A DNA stretch of 64,000 nt from Photobacterium profundum SS9 (GCF_000196255.1 NC_006371.1:1913585-1977584), one strand, 5' to 3'. Numbered from the stretch's first letter, positions 54,257-63,391 are shown. The notes: generated by a model not told the origin, from the sequence alone. Numbers and translations: made by a program.

Positions 54257-55150
54257 TCAGTCATAACATTGCTGTTTAAGCCATTGGCTCAGTATTTTAA
54301 TTTCTCGTTGTTTGGCTCGGGATTTTTTATAAACAAAATACAGGCTATCGCCGGTAGGTAGTTCATGCATTGGGATTCTAATCAAATCCTGCTGCCGGTC
54401 TTGGTCTGTCATGAAGTAGTCATTAAGAAAAGCGATACCTTGATGATACTTTGCCGCTTCAGCAGCCAAAATCATATGGCTAAAATGAATCACTTTTACA
54501 TCGTCTGGTAACTCAAACCCACCAAGCTCACACCATAGTCGCCAATCTTTCTTTTCAGTGCCATCTTTAAAGATTGAACGTACTGATAATAAAGACTGCT
54601 CCCACAATGCTTCTGGTAACGGCTTTCCTTGCATTTCATACCACAGTTTAGGGCTGCAAAATGGGTATAGCTGCTCTTTATATAGAAACTCACTAACAAA
54701 GTTCCGTGATGGAGGGTAAGCAGTAACAAAGCAATCTGCCACTTGATCACTACATTCAGGTTCATCGGCCACCATATTCAATGTAAGGTCAATTTCAGGG
54801 TGTAATTGCCGTAAATTATCTAATCGAGGCACCAACCACTTTACTGCTAACGTACTATAAATCGCTAAACGGACTTTACCATCCTCACCTTCACGCAACT
54901 TCTGACTCGCGTGCGAAATACTGATGAGTGCAGAATTGATTTCCTCTTGATAACGCTCACCGATAACAGTTAACGATAACCTTCGCCCCTGACGAATAAA
55001 AAGGTCTTCACCTAGGTATTCTTCAAGTAATTTAACCTGATGACTAACCGCACTTTGGGTAACATTTAATGCTTCAGCCGCTTTAGAAAAACTATTAAAA
55101 CGCGCAACAGATTCAAAGCATTGAACAGCACGCAACGGAGGTAATTTCAT
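54257..55150 (-). CDS. LysR-family regulator (GcvA-like)
   Basis: The 297-residue regulator has the GcvA-type N-terminus LPPLRAVQCFESVARFNSFSKAAEALNVTQSAVSHQVKLLEEYLG and an effector domain from about residue 92 (VRLAIYSTLAVKWLVPRL). It is divergent from the EamA transporter gene at 55325, which is probably its target. Confidence 0.88.
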   Translation of the reverse strand: MKLPPLRAVQCFESVARFNSFSKAAEALNVTQSAVSHQVKLLEEYLGEDLFIRQGRRLSLTVIGERYQEEINSALISISHASQKLREGEDGKVRLAIYSTLAVKWLVPRLDNLRQLHPEIDLTLNMVADEPECSDQVADCFVTAYPPSRNFVSEFLYKEQLYPFCSPKLWYEMQGKPLPEALWEQSLLSVRSIFKDGTEKKDWRLWCELGGFELPDDVKVIHFSHMILAAEAAKYHQGIAFLNDYFMTDQDRQQDLIRIPMHELPTGDSLYFVYKKSRAKQREIKILSQWLKQQCYD

Positions 55151-55324
55151 TATTACTTCAACTAATACTAAGTTAATTTATATCATTATACTTCATCCTT
55201 AAGATTCTCTATCCTCCAAGAATCACTTTCTGTGATCTATCGGTTGATCGTAAATTTTAAAGTCATTTATTCATTATTTCCGTTTCTCCATTAATCCGCC
55301 ATGCCCCAAAAAAGGAGTCGTGTT

Positions 55325-56200
55325 ATGCCTAAAATATCTGTTGGTCTTGCAATGACGCTGCTTATTGTCGGGAATTTGGTTGCCGTTTTTTCTGACGCAT
55401 TAATTAAAACACTGGATGCCGATACTGCTATTTTCCAGTTTGTCTTTTTTAGGCAGCTGACTGCAGTTTTGATTCTTACTCCATTTTGTTTATCTACGTC
55501 GAAAAAGAGCTTTATTGATGGGCTGAAATGGCACGCATTACGGGCTCACATTTGGCTTTTTGGTGCCATTTTTATGGTTATAGCCATTAATTCAATGCCG
55601 CTAGCGACAGCAAATGCCATTTTCTATGCTGCGCCGTTAATCATGTTACCGATGGCGATGATGCTTTTTAGTGAAAAGCTCACTAAACATTCTGTTGCTG
55701 CAGGTATGCTCGGCTTTGCTGGCGTATTAGTGGTTATAAGGCCAACTGAACTTAATTGGGCTGCAATGGCCGCACTCGTTGTTGCCGTTACGTTAGCTGC
55801 GAATAATTTATTAATTCGAAAACTGCCAACCCATCAAACCGTTGCTCAAACATTATTGTTAACAAACCTTGTGGGTATGCCTGCTGCATTCGGTTTAGCC
55901 ATATGGGAAGGACAGCCTTGGGATTGGGCACCTTTATTAACCGCTGCTGGCTCAAGTGCATTTATTTTGGTTTATGCGGCAACCTGCGTGATCGCCTACC
56001 GCTCGGCAGAGAGTAACAAAATTGCCAGTGCGGAATATAGCGGCTTATTAGGTGCGGTTGGTGTGGGCTTATTGTGGTTTGATGAAGTACCTGATTTAGC
56101 AATGCTAATTGGTACAGCAATGATTATATTGCCTCTGGTATGGCTTGCTCGTATTGAGAAGATGAACCAGCACAAACAACGTTTACAAACTGAATTATAA
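55325..56200 (+). CDS. EamA/DMT-family transporter
   Basis: The 291-residue permease has ten helices in two EamA repeats (first about 10-140 with FVFFRQLTAVLILTPF; second about 150-285). I chose ATG 55325 because AAGGAG lies 7 bases upstream; the ATG at 55301 has no such site. Family members export amino acids, nucleosides or metabolites; the substrate is unknown. Fifteen bp downstream is the YgjV-like gene, so the two form an operon, with the divergent LysR regulator upstream. Confidence 0.87.
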   Translation: MPKISVGLAMTLLIVGNLVAVFSDALIKTLDADTAIFQFVFFRQLTAVLILTPFCLSTSKKSFIDGLKWHALRAHIWLFGAIFMVIAINSMPLATANAIFYAAPLIMLPMAMMLFSEKLTKHSVAAGMLGFAGVLVVIRPTELNWAAMAALVVAVTLAANNLLIRKLPTHQTVAQTLLLTNLVGMPAAFGLAIWEGQPWDWAPLLTAAGSSAFILVYAATCVIAYRSAESNKIASAEYSGLLGAVGVGLLWFDEVPDLAMLIGTAMIILPLVWLARIEKMNQHKQRLQTEL

Positions 56201-56215
56201 ATAAGGATTATCTTC

Positions 56216-56728
56216 ATGACTGCTTTTCTACTTTCTCAGATAATCATTGGGTTTGCCGCCTTTTTTGATCTTTTATCTTTTCAGTTTAAAGAAAGGAAAA
56301 AAATCATCATTTGTTTCGTTTTTGCAGTCATTTTAATTGCTATCCATTTTGCATTATTAGAACAATGGACAGCAGCAGGGTTAATGGCTCTTGCTGCTGT
56401 TCGATATATCACGAGCCTTTTTACGACATCAAAACAAATGGTAGTGCTATTCTCTATAAGCTCGCTTGTTGTTACATATTTTACTTATTCTGGCTTCATT
56501 AGTTTAATCAGTTGCACTGCATCTCTTTTTCAAAATGCCGCTGCCTTTTCTAAAGAAGATAAACAGTTGCGTCAGTTTATGATTCTCGCGACCAGTTGCT
56601 GGATTGTACATAACATTATTATTGGCTCGCCTACTGCTGTTTTGCTTGAGTTGCTTTTTATTACCAGTAATTTAGTGGGCTATTACCGTTACTACGTTAA
56701 AACCCCCAAAGAAGTAGCGGAAGCATAA
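56216..56728 (+). CDS. YgjV-family inner-membrane protein
   Basis: The 170-residue protein has five to six membrane helices and the layout of YgjV: an N-terminal FFDLLSFQFKERKKI loop, LLEQWTAAGLMALAAVRYI, and the C-terminal SNLVGYYRYYV. The function is unknown. AAGGA precedes the ATG and the gene follows the EamA transporter closely. Confidence 0.83.
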   Translation: MTAFLLSQIIIGFAAFFDLLSFQFKERKKIIICFVFAVILIAIHFALLEQWTAAGLMALAAVRYITSLFTTSKQMVVLFSISSLVVTYFTYSGFISLISCTASLFQNAAAFSKEDKQLRQFMILATSCWIVHNIIIGSPTAVLLELLFITSNLVGYYRYYVKTPKEVAEA

Positions 56729-56897
56729 AAATCAGCATGTAATAGAAAAGAACTCGCGCTTATTTATCTTTCAACATTACAGAAGAACTCTGCTATGGTT
56801 GTTCTCGTAAGGGTGAATTAAACATAAAATCAATCTGTTGATATAAAATAATGATATCCCCTTAACGAAACTCGATTAATTGCTCTTTAGGTATGGA

Positions 56898-57071
56898 ATG
56901 ATGATGAAAGTATGTTCAATGCTTGCGGGAATGCTAATCAGTATTCTACTTGCAGGCTGTACAACGAATGAAAACTACAAACCACCAGATGATCTCGAAA
57001 GCAAAGTAAGAGCAGAGCAACGTAAAGAAGAAGCCAACTGCATGCTGAATGGTTCTGCTAACTGTTTTTAA
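56898..57071 (+). CDS. Small lipoprotein, about 57 residues
   Basis: A run of three ATG codons (56898, 56901, 56904) after TTTAGGT starts a lipoprotein signal (MKVCSMLAGMLISILLAG-C), leaving a mature part of about 38 residues that ends in CMLNGSANCF. Short outer-membrane lipoproteins of this kind are common in Vibrionaceae. A strong terminator follows at 57101. Confidence 0.72.
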   Translation: MMMKVCSMLAGMLISILLAGCTTNENYKPPDDLESKVRAEQRKEEANCMLNGSANCF

Positions 57072-57100
57072 TTAAAAGCGACAAAGATCCAAACATTTAA

Positions 57101-57136
57101 AAAAGCCCTAATGAAGAATATTCATCAGGGCTTTTT
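57101..57136 (+). terminator. Terminator after the small lipoprotein gene
   Basis: AAAAGCCCTAATGAA pairs with TTCATCAGGGCTTTTT, with T5 at the end. A-rich on the other side, it can also serve the convergent OMP pseudogene. Confidence 0.85.
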
Positions 57137-57141
57137 CATGG

Positions 57142-58053
57142 CTATGTCTGAATAAGCTGTTGCGGCATGCGCGGCTTTGTTGAGTCATTATCAAAGTCGA
57201 TATCAAGCCTCTTGTACTTGGCAACGGCCTGCCAGCCGTTATCCCATTCATAGCCTCCGCCCAGATCAAATCGCCATGTCAGATCAGAACCAACACCGAA
57301 GCCGCCGATATCGAAGCGTGTTGTATAAAACCAGTTGGTATCTGAAATATTGTCGATCAGTCGGACACCGAAAAAGGGATCAGTCCAATCATCGCCAAAA
57401 CTGGCTGATATTGATTGCGACGTTAGTACAGGTTGGGGAGTTTGGATTGTTTGATCAATGGTGATCGGACCGATAGTTTAATTTGGTTTATTTTTCAATG
57501 AGATGAACGCATAATCAAGTTCTACGCCCTAGGTACCGTTACCGTAACGGAAAAAACGGCACCTAGACCGTCTTGATTATCCATAATGTTACCGAAATCT
57601 AACGATACCGGAAGTACCACCATCAGGTGTATTAACGGTATACCCAAGCTACCTCAAGATGCAGGATTCAGAGTGATCTCAGCGTGTTTAATTCAAGGAA
57701 AATGAGTGTAGGAATGGCATTCCCTTTCAAACACATTTGACACAGAAGTAGATACGCTGAATCACTCCCGAAGGGCGAGTTTTGTTGGGCTCTATGCGGT
57801 GTTACTTATTTTCAACGTAGAACGAATAGGTCTATAAATAAGTGCCTTGCCTAGAGTCCAACAAATTCTCGCTGAAACGAGCACCTTGAGGTAACTTGGG
57901 TATAGAGTCTGCTTCTATATTTTGAGTGATAAGGTATAAACCTGCTGATAACGTCCATCCGTCTCCTTTTGACTCAAAAGTAGGATTGGAAAATACGACA
58001 GGCGCCATCAGGCTAGCTGTGACTGAGAATATTAATTTGCATATTCGTCTCAT
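57142..58053 (-). pseudogene. Outer-membrane beta-barrel protein gene broken by a MITE-like repeat and frameshifts
   Basis: The N-terminus (ATG 58053, after GAGGTGG) encodes a signal peptide (MRRICKLIFSVTASLMAPVV) and FESKGDGWTLSAGLYLITQN, then enters the repeat at 57902. Beyond it the frame resumes exactly when the repeat and one TA are removed (EADS-TVNTPDGGTSGIVRF). At least one more frameshift follows, at about 57590. The C-terminal part has barrel-like strands (FFGVRLIDN, WFYTTRFDIGGFGVGSDL, TWRFDLGGGYEWDNGWQAV, KYKRLDIDFDND). It resembles small outer-membrane barrels of unknown role. Confidence 0.82.
57641..57902. repeat. TACCC...GGGTA-family element, 262 bp, inserted in an OMP gene
   Basis: The ends are TACCCAAGCTACCTCAAGAT and GAGGTAACTTGGGTA. 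The TA target is duplicated (57639-57640, 57903-57904), proved by the restored reading frame of the interrupted gene. It is nearly identical to the copy at 37111-37388. Confidence 0.9.
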
Positions 58054-58233
58054 CTTTCCACCTCGTATCAACAAAAAAATAATAATGAATTAGTACATTA
58101 ATCCGAATCTGGCATTGATTTTTACTGTAGCTTCAATTTGACCAAATGGCCTAATTCAGGTTCTATCGCCAACGACTTTGTTGCAGAGCCGACGGCCTAT
58201 CTGTGCGACTACCTGTAATGATGCCAATACGGT

Positions 58234-58262
58234 AAAAAGCTTCGCCATAGCGAAGCTTTTTT
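58234..58262. terminator. Bidirectional terminator after the fasciclin gene
   Basis: AAAAAGCTTCGCCATAGCGA and AGCTTTTTT form a strong stem with A5 and T6 on either side. It lies 17 bp after the stop codon of the leftward fasciclin gene. Confidence 0.85.
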
Positions 58263-58278
58263 GTTTCTGGTTGATGAT

Positions 58279-59235
58279 TTACTCGGGGATTAAGACTGTG
58301 TCAATAACATGGATAACCCCGTTGCTGGCATTGAGATCACCGGCAATGACTTTAGCACCGTTGATTGCCACGCCATCCTCGCCGTTTTCGATTTGTACTG
58401 TTCCTCCCTGAACGGTTTCAGGCAGTTTCAGCTTGCTGATTTCTTCTGAGGTGAAAGCCCCGATCAGGATATGGTATTTGAGCATAGCCTGCAGTTGATC
58501 TTTGTTTTCTGGTTTGAGCAGGTCAGCCAGAGTGCCAGCCGGGAGCTTTGCAAAAGCGTCATCGGTTGGTGCCAGGAGAGTAAAGGGCCCCTTACCTTCG
58601 AGAGTGCCAGTCAGGCCAGATGCCCGGAGCGCCATGACCAGGGTCTGGAAGTCATCGTTGGTGGCCGCGACCTCGACCAGGTTTATCTTCTCGCCTTTCT
58701 TATAAGATGCTACCTCCAAACTGGACAAGGTAACGGGGATTAAGACTGTGTCAATAACATGGATAACCCCGTTGCTGGCATTGAGATCACCGGCAATGAC
58801 TTTAGCACCGTTGATTGTCACGCCATCCTCGCCGTTTTCGATTTGTACTGTTTCTCCCTGAACGGTTTCAGGCAGTTTCAGCTTGCTGACTTCTTCTGAG
58901 GTGATAGCCCCGATCAGGATATGGTATTTGAGCACGGCCTGCAGTTGTTCTTTGTTTTCTGGCTTGAGCAGGTCAGCCAGAGTGCCGGCCGGGAGCTTTG
59001 CGAAAGCGTCATCAGTTGGTGCCAGGAGAGTAAAGGGCCCCTTACCTTCGAGAGTGCCGGTCAGGCCGGATGCCCGGATCGCCATGACCAGGGTCTGGAA
59101 GTCATCGTTGGTGGCCGCGACCTCGACCAGGTTTATCTTCTCGCCTTTCTTATAGGCTGCTACCGCCAAACTGGACAAGGTAAAAAGGAATAAGGCACTT
59201 AGTAAATAAGCAAAAAAGCGTTGGGGTATTTTCAT
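58279..59235 (-). CDS. Secreted protein with two near-identical fasciclin (FAS1) domains
   Basis: The 318-residue protein has a signal peptide (FFAYLLSALFLFTLSSLAVA) and two FAS1 domains, each with the H1 box GPFTLLAPTDDAFAKLPAGT and the H2 box NGVIHVIDTVLIP. FAS1 domains mediate adhesion to surfaces or other proteins. The two domains are coded by direct repeats with a 450-bp period (58286-58735 and 58736-59185) that differ at few positions; the repeat even copies the end of the signal peptide (TLSSL). The GC content is clearly higher than around it, suggesting transfer. AGAGG precedes the ATG. Confidence 0.9.
   Translation of the reverse strand: MKIPQRFFAYLLSALFLFTLSSLAVAAYKKGEKINLVEVAATNDDFQTLVMAIRASGLTGTLEGKGPFTLLAPTDDAFAKLPAGTLADLLKPENKEQLQAVLKYHILIGAITSEEVSKLKLPETVQGETVQIENGEDGVTINGAKVIAGDLNASNGVIHVIDTVLIPVTLSSLEVASYKKGEKINLVEVAATNDDFQTLVMALRASGLTGTLEGKGPFTLLAPTDDAFAKLPAGTLADLLKPENKDQLQAMLKYHILIGAFTSEEISKLKLPETVQGGTVQIENGEDGVAINGAKVIAGDLNASNGVIHVIDTVLIPE
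58286..59185. repeat. Two tandem 450-bp direct repeats in the fasciclin gene
   Basis: TAAGACTGTGTCAATAACAT occurs at 58291 and 58741, and the whole unit repeats with a constant 450-bp offset and only scattered changes. A multiple of three keeps the frame. This is a recent internal duplication. Confidence 0.88.
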
Positions 59236-59527
59236 TAGTGAATCCTCTGGGTCTGTTTTGGTGCCATACAGAAGTTCTAATACGTATGAGAAAACAGTGT
59301 AGTTCGCAGAGAGAAAAGAGTTGTCTTATAAAAGAAACTTTGGTTGTTGATAAAAAATGGACAGCTCAGCAACCCTAACCCTGAAGACTTATCTGTTTAG
59401 GAGCAGTTTTACGCGCTTGCAGCCTGATTATGTCTGAAAATCAGTGCATTTGTCCTTCAGCATTACTTTGCGACAAAAACAAATTTCGTAACTTGATTAA
59501 CGGCTACTATATGGTTCCTACACTTCC
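59236..59527. other. Intergenic region upstream of the fasciclin gene
   Basis: About 290 bp with the fasciclin promoter. No gene seen. Confidence 0.4.
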
Positions 59528-59840
59528 GGCTTTGTTGAATCGCTCAGATAACGCTAAATTATTCCATTAGCACTGAGTTCAGTTATCATAACCAGCCTTT
59601 CATTCCGGTTAGCTGTTTAACACATGCCTTACAAACACAATGACGCCAAACGCCATCATTTTAAGATACATACCTACGCCTTAACTAACTATAGGGAGTA
59701 TAACTAGGCTCTCAGGCAACGTGGTCGGTTCGATATTTGGATATCTGAAGATATCATCAAACATTGGCAGCATGACGTTCGGATTTATGACGGTACTGGC
59801 TCTTCGGTGGAGGTTTCGCTGCTTTCAAGGGAATGATGAA
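59528..59840 (+). pseudogene. IS5-family remnant (IS903-like end and transposase N-terminus)
   Basis: GGCTTTGTTGAATCGCTCAG at 59528 matches the IS903/IS5 end GGCTTTGTTGAAT. From ATG 59624 the frame reads MPYKHNDAKRHHFKIHTYAL, TNYREYN, a stop (TAG), then ALRQRGRFDIWISEDIIKHW, the N-terminus of IS5-type transposases. After about 59812 the similarity ends. It is a dead, truncated copy. Confidence 0.72.
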
Positions 59841-60079
59841 GTCGTTGGCTAGGCGATAGCATATTAAGCTTTTGTAATAATGGAATATATTCTTGTTCAT
59901 TCATGAGAGTAAACCATTGCAGTTCTTCACACATAAATTAAGTATGAACAACCTACAACAGTTTGCTCAGACATAGCCTTTTTTATTCATTCAACCTAAA
60001 TTTGCATTATTGCTGTTTTTAACATCAATCATAGCCTGATATTGTATAAGCATTAGTTATCTATTCAATTAGGCCCACC

Positions 60080-60217
60080 ATGAAACCTTGGTTTAAATTC
60101 ATCCCACTGATTATGCTCGTTAGTTACTTCTTTTATTATGATGTTATTGATCCAATGGATATAAATGCACCTAGTACACAAACAACGATTTCAGCATCAC
60201 AAAATACAGAACAATGA
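60080..60217 (+). CDS. Small membrane protein, 45 residues
   Basis: The frame MKPWFKFIPLIMLVSYFFYY then DVIDPMDINAPSTQ... has one N-terminal membrane helix and a short acidic tail. Only a weak AGG lies upstream. Single-helix proteins of this size are plausible, but I have no family match. Confidence 0.42.
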   Translation: MKPWFKFIPLIMLVSYFFYYDVIDPMDINAPSTQTTISASQNTEQ

Positions 60218-60628
60218 TATTTACCTTCAATTACGAAGATAAACGAAATAAGAACTCAATAAATAGCAACAAGTAGCAACTCTTGACAACATGAAGAGTT
60301 ACAAACGCTTAATAATTCTGCATCACATGGGCAATCTTACGTTTCAATTTTGTCCATACCTGTAGCACATTGATAGTGGTACGCTGTACTCAATAAATGA
60401 TTCGAAAATCAAAATTCTAATACTCGCTGTATTGAAAACTTCTTCCAAATCACATACCTCCAGTGTATATCGTATGTGATTTGGTTTTTTCGCTTCCTCC
60501 TTCTACTTCTTAAATTACTTTCTAGTCCCTTTGATTCAAATTCTCAGCCTCACCCACAAATGAGAACTATGTGTATTTGCAAGTAATGTGCGTATAATCA
60601 TCATACAAATTTGGTTAGGGTTATTTTT
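60218..60628. other. Intergenic region upstream of lplA
   Basis: About 410 bp without a gene. An inverted repeat (AAATCACATAC at 60450-60460 with GTATGTGATTT at 60472-60482, followed by GGTTTTTTCG) looks like a plus-strand terminator for the preceding transcript. Confidence 0.55.
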
Positions 60629-61646
60629 ATGTCAACCATTCGAGTATTACTTTCTACTTCAACAAACCCTTGGTTTAACTTAGCCGTTGAAGACAGTATC
60701 TTCCGCTCTATGTCTAACAAGCAACGTGTTCTCTTTCTATGGCGAAATGCTGATAGTGTTGTTATAGGACGCGCTCAGAATCCATGGAAAGAATGTAATA
60801 CACGAAAGATGGAGCAAAATGGCATTACCCTTGCGCGCCGTCAAAGCGGTGGCGGTGCCGTTTTTCATGACTTAGGTAATACCAACTTTACGTTCATGGC
60901 CGGTAAACCAGAATATGATAAAACAGTGTCTACAAATATTGTATTAAACAGCGTTGAAGACATTGCATGTAAAGGGTAAATCAACCGGACGAAATGATCT
61001 GGTTATTGAAGATAGCGAAGGGGAACGGAAATTTTCTGGTTCAGCATACCGTGAAACGATGGATAGAGGTTTTCATCATGGCACGTTATTACTGAATGCC
61101 GATTTAGGACGCCTCGCCAACTATTTACACCCTGATCCTAAAAAGCTTCAAGCAAAAGGCATCAAATCTGTACGTTCTCGCGTGGCTAATTTAAACGAGA
61201 TTAATCCTGATATTAACCACGACAATGTATGCAGTGCGATAATAAACGCTTTCTTCCAGCATTATGGTGAAACGGTAGAGCCTGAATATATTTCACCAAA
61301 TTCATTACCAGACTTACCCGATTTCACACAGAAATTTGAACATCAAAGTAGCTGGCAATGGAATTTTGGTAACACACCAGAGTTCATGCATACGTTAAGT
61401 GAACGCTTTACATGGGGAGGGGTTGAATTACATCTCGATATAAAAAAGGCACACATAATCAAAGCAAAAATATTCACAGATAGCCTTAACCCAGATCCAT
61501 TAGAAATGTTGACCGAAGCGCTTATCGACCAGCCTTATAAGATTAGTACCTTTAACAAAATAATTAACGAAACAGCAGAGGCTTTTCCGAAAAATGCTAA
61601 GGAGTTAGCTGAACTGCAAGTATGGCTTACAACCGCGGTTGCGTAA
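60629..61646 (+). pseudogene. lplA: Lipoate-protein ligase A, frameshifted
   Basis: The first part (to about 60960) matches Lpl[57 protein letters not shown]. At about 60957 the frame shifts by one base, and the second part ([20 protein letters not shown]... to 61646) continues with [34 protein letters not shown] and [13 protein letters not shown]. Removing one base in GTTGAAGACA restores the 338-residue ligase, which attaches free lipoate to dehydrogenase E2 subunits. It is either a recent loss or a sequencing error; the rest is well kept. Confidence 0.88.
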
Positions 61647-61672
61647 ATTATAAGAATATTCAATACACATAA

Positions 61673-62059
61673 TTACATATCCCATTCCACTATATGCCCT
61701 TCATCATAAACGCCATCACTGTATGCGGGCGTATAGTTGATAAAGATATTCTTTTTCGCAACGGGCACATGCTCTGCAATGGTATTGGCAATGAGTTCCA
61801 ACATTGCCATTATCTGTTGTTCAGTATTGAAATTAGGGGCAATTAAATCAACGAGTAATGGATGCGTATTGATTCCTTGAACCTCTGCCACTTTTCCTGC
61901 ATGAGAGTAATGCCCTTTCAATAAGTACTCCCACGACACCATAATATGATGGCTCTCTATGCCTGTCGCATCAGCCACTGCTTGCGATAAATTACAAACT
62001 ACTAGTGAAATATCAACATCACCTTCAAATGGTAACGATTTTATTTTAATCAATGGCAT
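61673..62059 (-). CDS. Tautomerase-superfamily protein (DUF1904-like)
   Basis: The ATG at 62059 makes MPLIKIKSLPFEG, placing Pro directly after Met, the catalytic position of 4-oxalocrotonate tautomerase and MIF relatives; a GTG at 62068 would bury it, so I reject that start. The remaining 128 residues (HHIMVSWEYLLKGHYS, NIFINYTPAYSDGVYDEGHI) resemble DUF1904 proteins. AAAGGGG lies upstream. The reaction is unknown. It converges with lplA, 27 bp apart. Confidence 0.72.
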   Translation of the reverse strand: MPLIKIKSLPFEGDVDISLVVCNLSQAVADATGIESHHIMVSWEYLLKGHYSHAGKVAEVQGINTHPLLVDLIAPNFNTEQQIMAMLELIANTIAEHVPVAKKNIFINYTPAYSDGVYDEGHIVEWDM

Positions 62060-62205
62060 AAAATTCACCCCTTTCGCATACCGTTTTTAATCTACGCCTT
62101 AATAACAACATTAATTATAGTGAAGCGTCATAAAAGCTTGTTGTTTTTTGTCGTGTCAAAAACGAGACAATCATAAAGAAGTACAATATAAAAAACATAA
62201 TTAGT

Positions 62206-62244
62206 AAAAAAGCCCATCTAGATTATCTCTATATGGGCTTTTTT
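62206..62244 (-). terminator. Terminator of the CDF gene
   Basis: AAAAAGCCCATCTAGA and TCTATATGGGCTTTTTT form a stem with A6/T6 flanks, just after the CDF stop codon on the minus strand; it also works on the plus strand. Confidence 0.85.
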
Positions 62245-62279
62245 ACACAATACACTATAAAAATTGAATCATTAAAATT

Positions 62280-63221
62280 CTAATCTTTAGGGTTTTCATC
62301 GTGGCATTCATCTTCACCACAACACGGGTTAATCACCCTTTCAGCACAGTTATACGGTTCAATGTGAATAATCACATCAACCACTTCATCAAGTTGTTCA
62401 AGAATATGACTTTTAAAATCTTCCGTAATTTCATGAGCCTTATCTACACTCATGTCTGGATCAACCAACAGGTGAAAATCGAGCAAAATGCTGCTACCGG
62501 TGCGACGGTTTCTAATCGCGTGGACTTCACGAATATCACTGTTTTCAGATGCATATTGCTGAATTTTATTTTCAATATCACTGTCTGCTTCAGCTTCTGT
62601 GATTTCCATAATAGCCGGCCATAAGATTTCAAAAGCGGCCTTTAAAATCATTGCAGTCACCAATAAGGCGGCTACTTGGTCAAGATAATGCAAATCAGGA
62701 ACAAAGTAATTAGCAATAACAGCGATAGCAACAGGAAGTGAACTCAATGCATCCGAACGGTGATGCCAAGCATTAGCATGCAGAGCACGACTATTAATTT
62801 TCTTCGCTTGAATAACTGTCCAACGGTACAGTATTTCTTTCACTAAAATTGAAACAATCGCAGCACCAAAAGCAAGCATACCTGGATTAGTTTTCGCTTC
62901 GTTCCCGATAGAATTAATTGAATCCCAACCTATGCCAATACCGACTATAGCGAGAATCACACCAATAAAAATATTGGTTAGGGTTTCAAAGCGCCCATGC
63001 CCATAGGGATGTTCTTTGTCTGCCGGAGCAGTCCAATACCTTGAGCCAATTAAGATAGCGGTATCTGTTACTAAATCAGAAAAACTATGAACACCATCGG
63101 CAATCAAAGCTTGGCTACCTGTAATCTTACCTATAGTGATTTTTAACAAGGCTAACGCAACGTTAGCTATCGATCCGACCCATGTGGCTTTACGGATCAA
63201 TTTTAGTGGCACATCAGACAT
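62280..63221 (-). CDS. Cation diffusion facilitator (FieF-like) metal exporter
   Basis: The 313-residue protein has six membrane helices and the CDF metal sites: ADGVHSFSDL in helix 2 and NAWHHRSDALSS in helix 5, plus HPYGHGRFE. It ends with a cytoplasmic metal-binding domain (VHAIRNRRTGSSILLDFHLLVDPDMSVDKAHEI) and a Cys/His-rich tail (NPCCGEDECHDENPKD) that could bind metal. The HHRSD arrangement fits zinc/iron exporters using protons. Confidence 0.9.
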   Translation of the reverse strand: MSDVPLKLIRKATWVGSIANVALALLKITIGKITGSQALIADGVHSFSDLVTDTAILIGSRYWTAPADKEHPYGHGRFETLTNIFIGVILAIVGIGIGWDSINSIGNEAKTNPGMLAFGAAIVSILVKEILYRWTVIQAKKINSRALHANAWHHRSDALSSLPVAIAVIANYFVPDLHYLDQVAALLVTAMILKAAFEILWPAIMEITEAEADSDIENKIQQYASENSDIREVHAIRNRRTGSSILLDFHLLVDPDMSVDKAHEITEDFKSHILEQLDEVVDVIIHIEPYNCAERVINPCCGEDECHDENPKD

Positions 63222-63256
63222 ACTATTAACTCAAAACTGCTTATATAAAAGGCCTA

Positions 63257-63314
63257 TACCCAAATTACTTCAAGGTACTCGTTTCAGCGAGAATATTGAG
63301 ATAGTTTGGGGATA
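63257..63314. repeat. Compact TACCC...GGGTA-family element, about 56 bp
   Basis: TACCCAAATTACTTCAAGGT, the hairpin CTCGTTTCAGCGAG and GATAGTTTGGGGATA form a slightly decayed palindrome like the copy at 29140, with TA at 63255-63256. It lies just upstream of the CDF gene. Confidence 0.7.
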
Positions 63315-63362
63315 CGTAAATTTATCATATCTGATTTACAATTTTATTTCTCGTTGAGAATA

Positions 63363-63391
63363 TACCCACTTACCTTAAAGTGATTTGGGTA
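63363..63391. repeat. Minimal TACCC...GGGTA element, 29 bp, at the 3' end of tag
   Basis: TACCCACTTACCTTAAAGTG followed by ATTTGGGTA, with TA on both sides (63361-63362, 63392-63393). It supplies the last codons (IPKSL) and the stop of the tag frame. Confidence 0.6.

Noticed and set aside
57177..57464. 95-codon plus-strand frame
   Set aside because: It is opposite the beta-barrel coding remnant on the minus strand, which has a much better protein pattern.
58471..59193. Plus-strand frames of 67-90 codons in the fasciclin gene
   Set aside because: They are antisense shadows of the repeated FAS1 coding sequence and occur twice only because the gene is duplicated.
62301..62624. 107-codon plus-strand frame opposite the CDF gene
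   Set aside because: Antisense shadow of a well-supported transporter gene.
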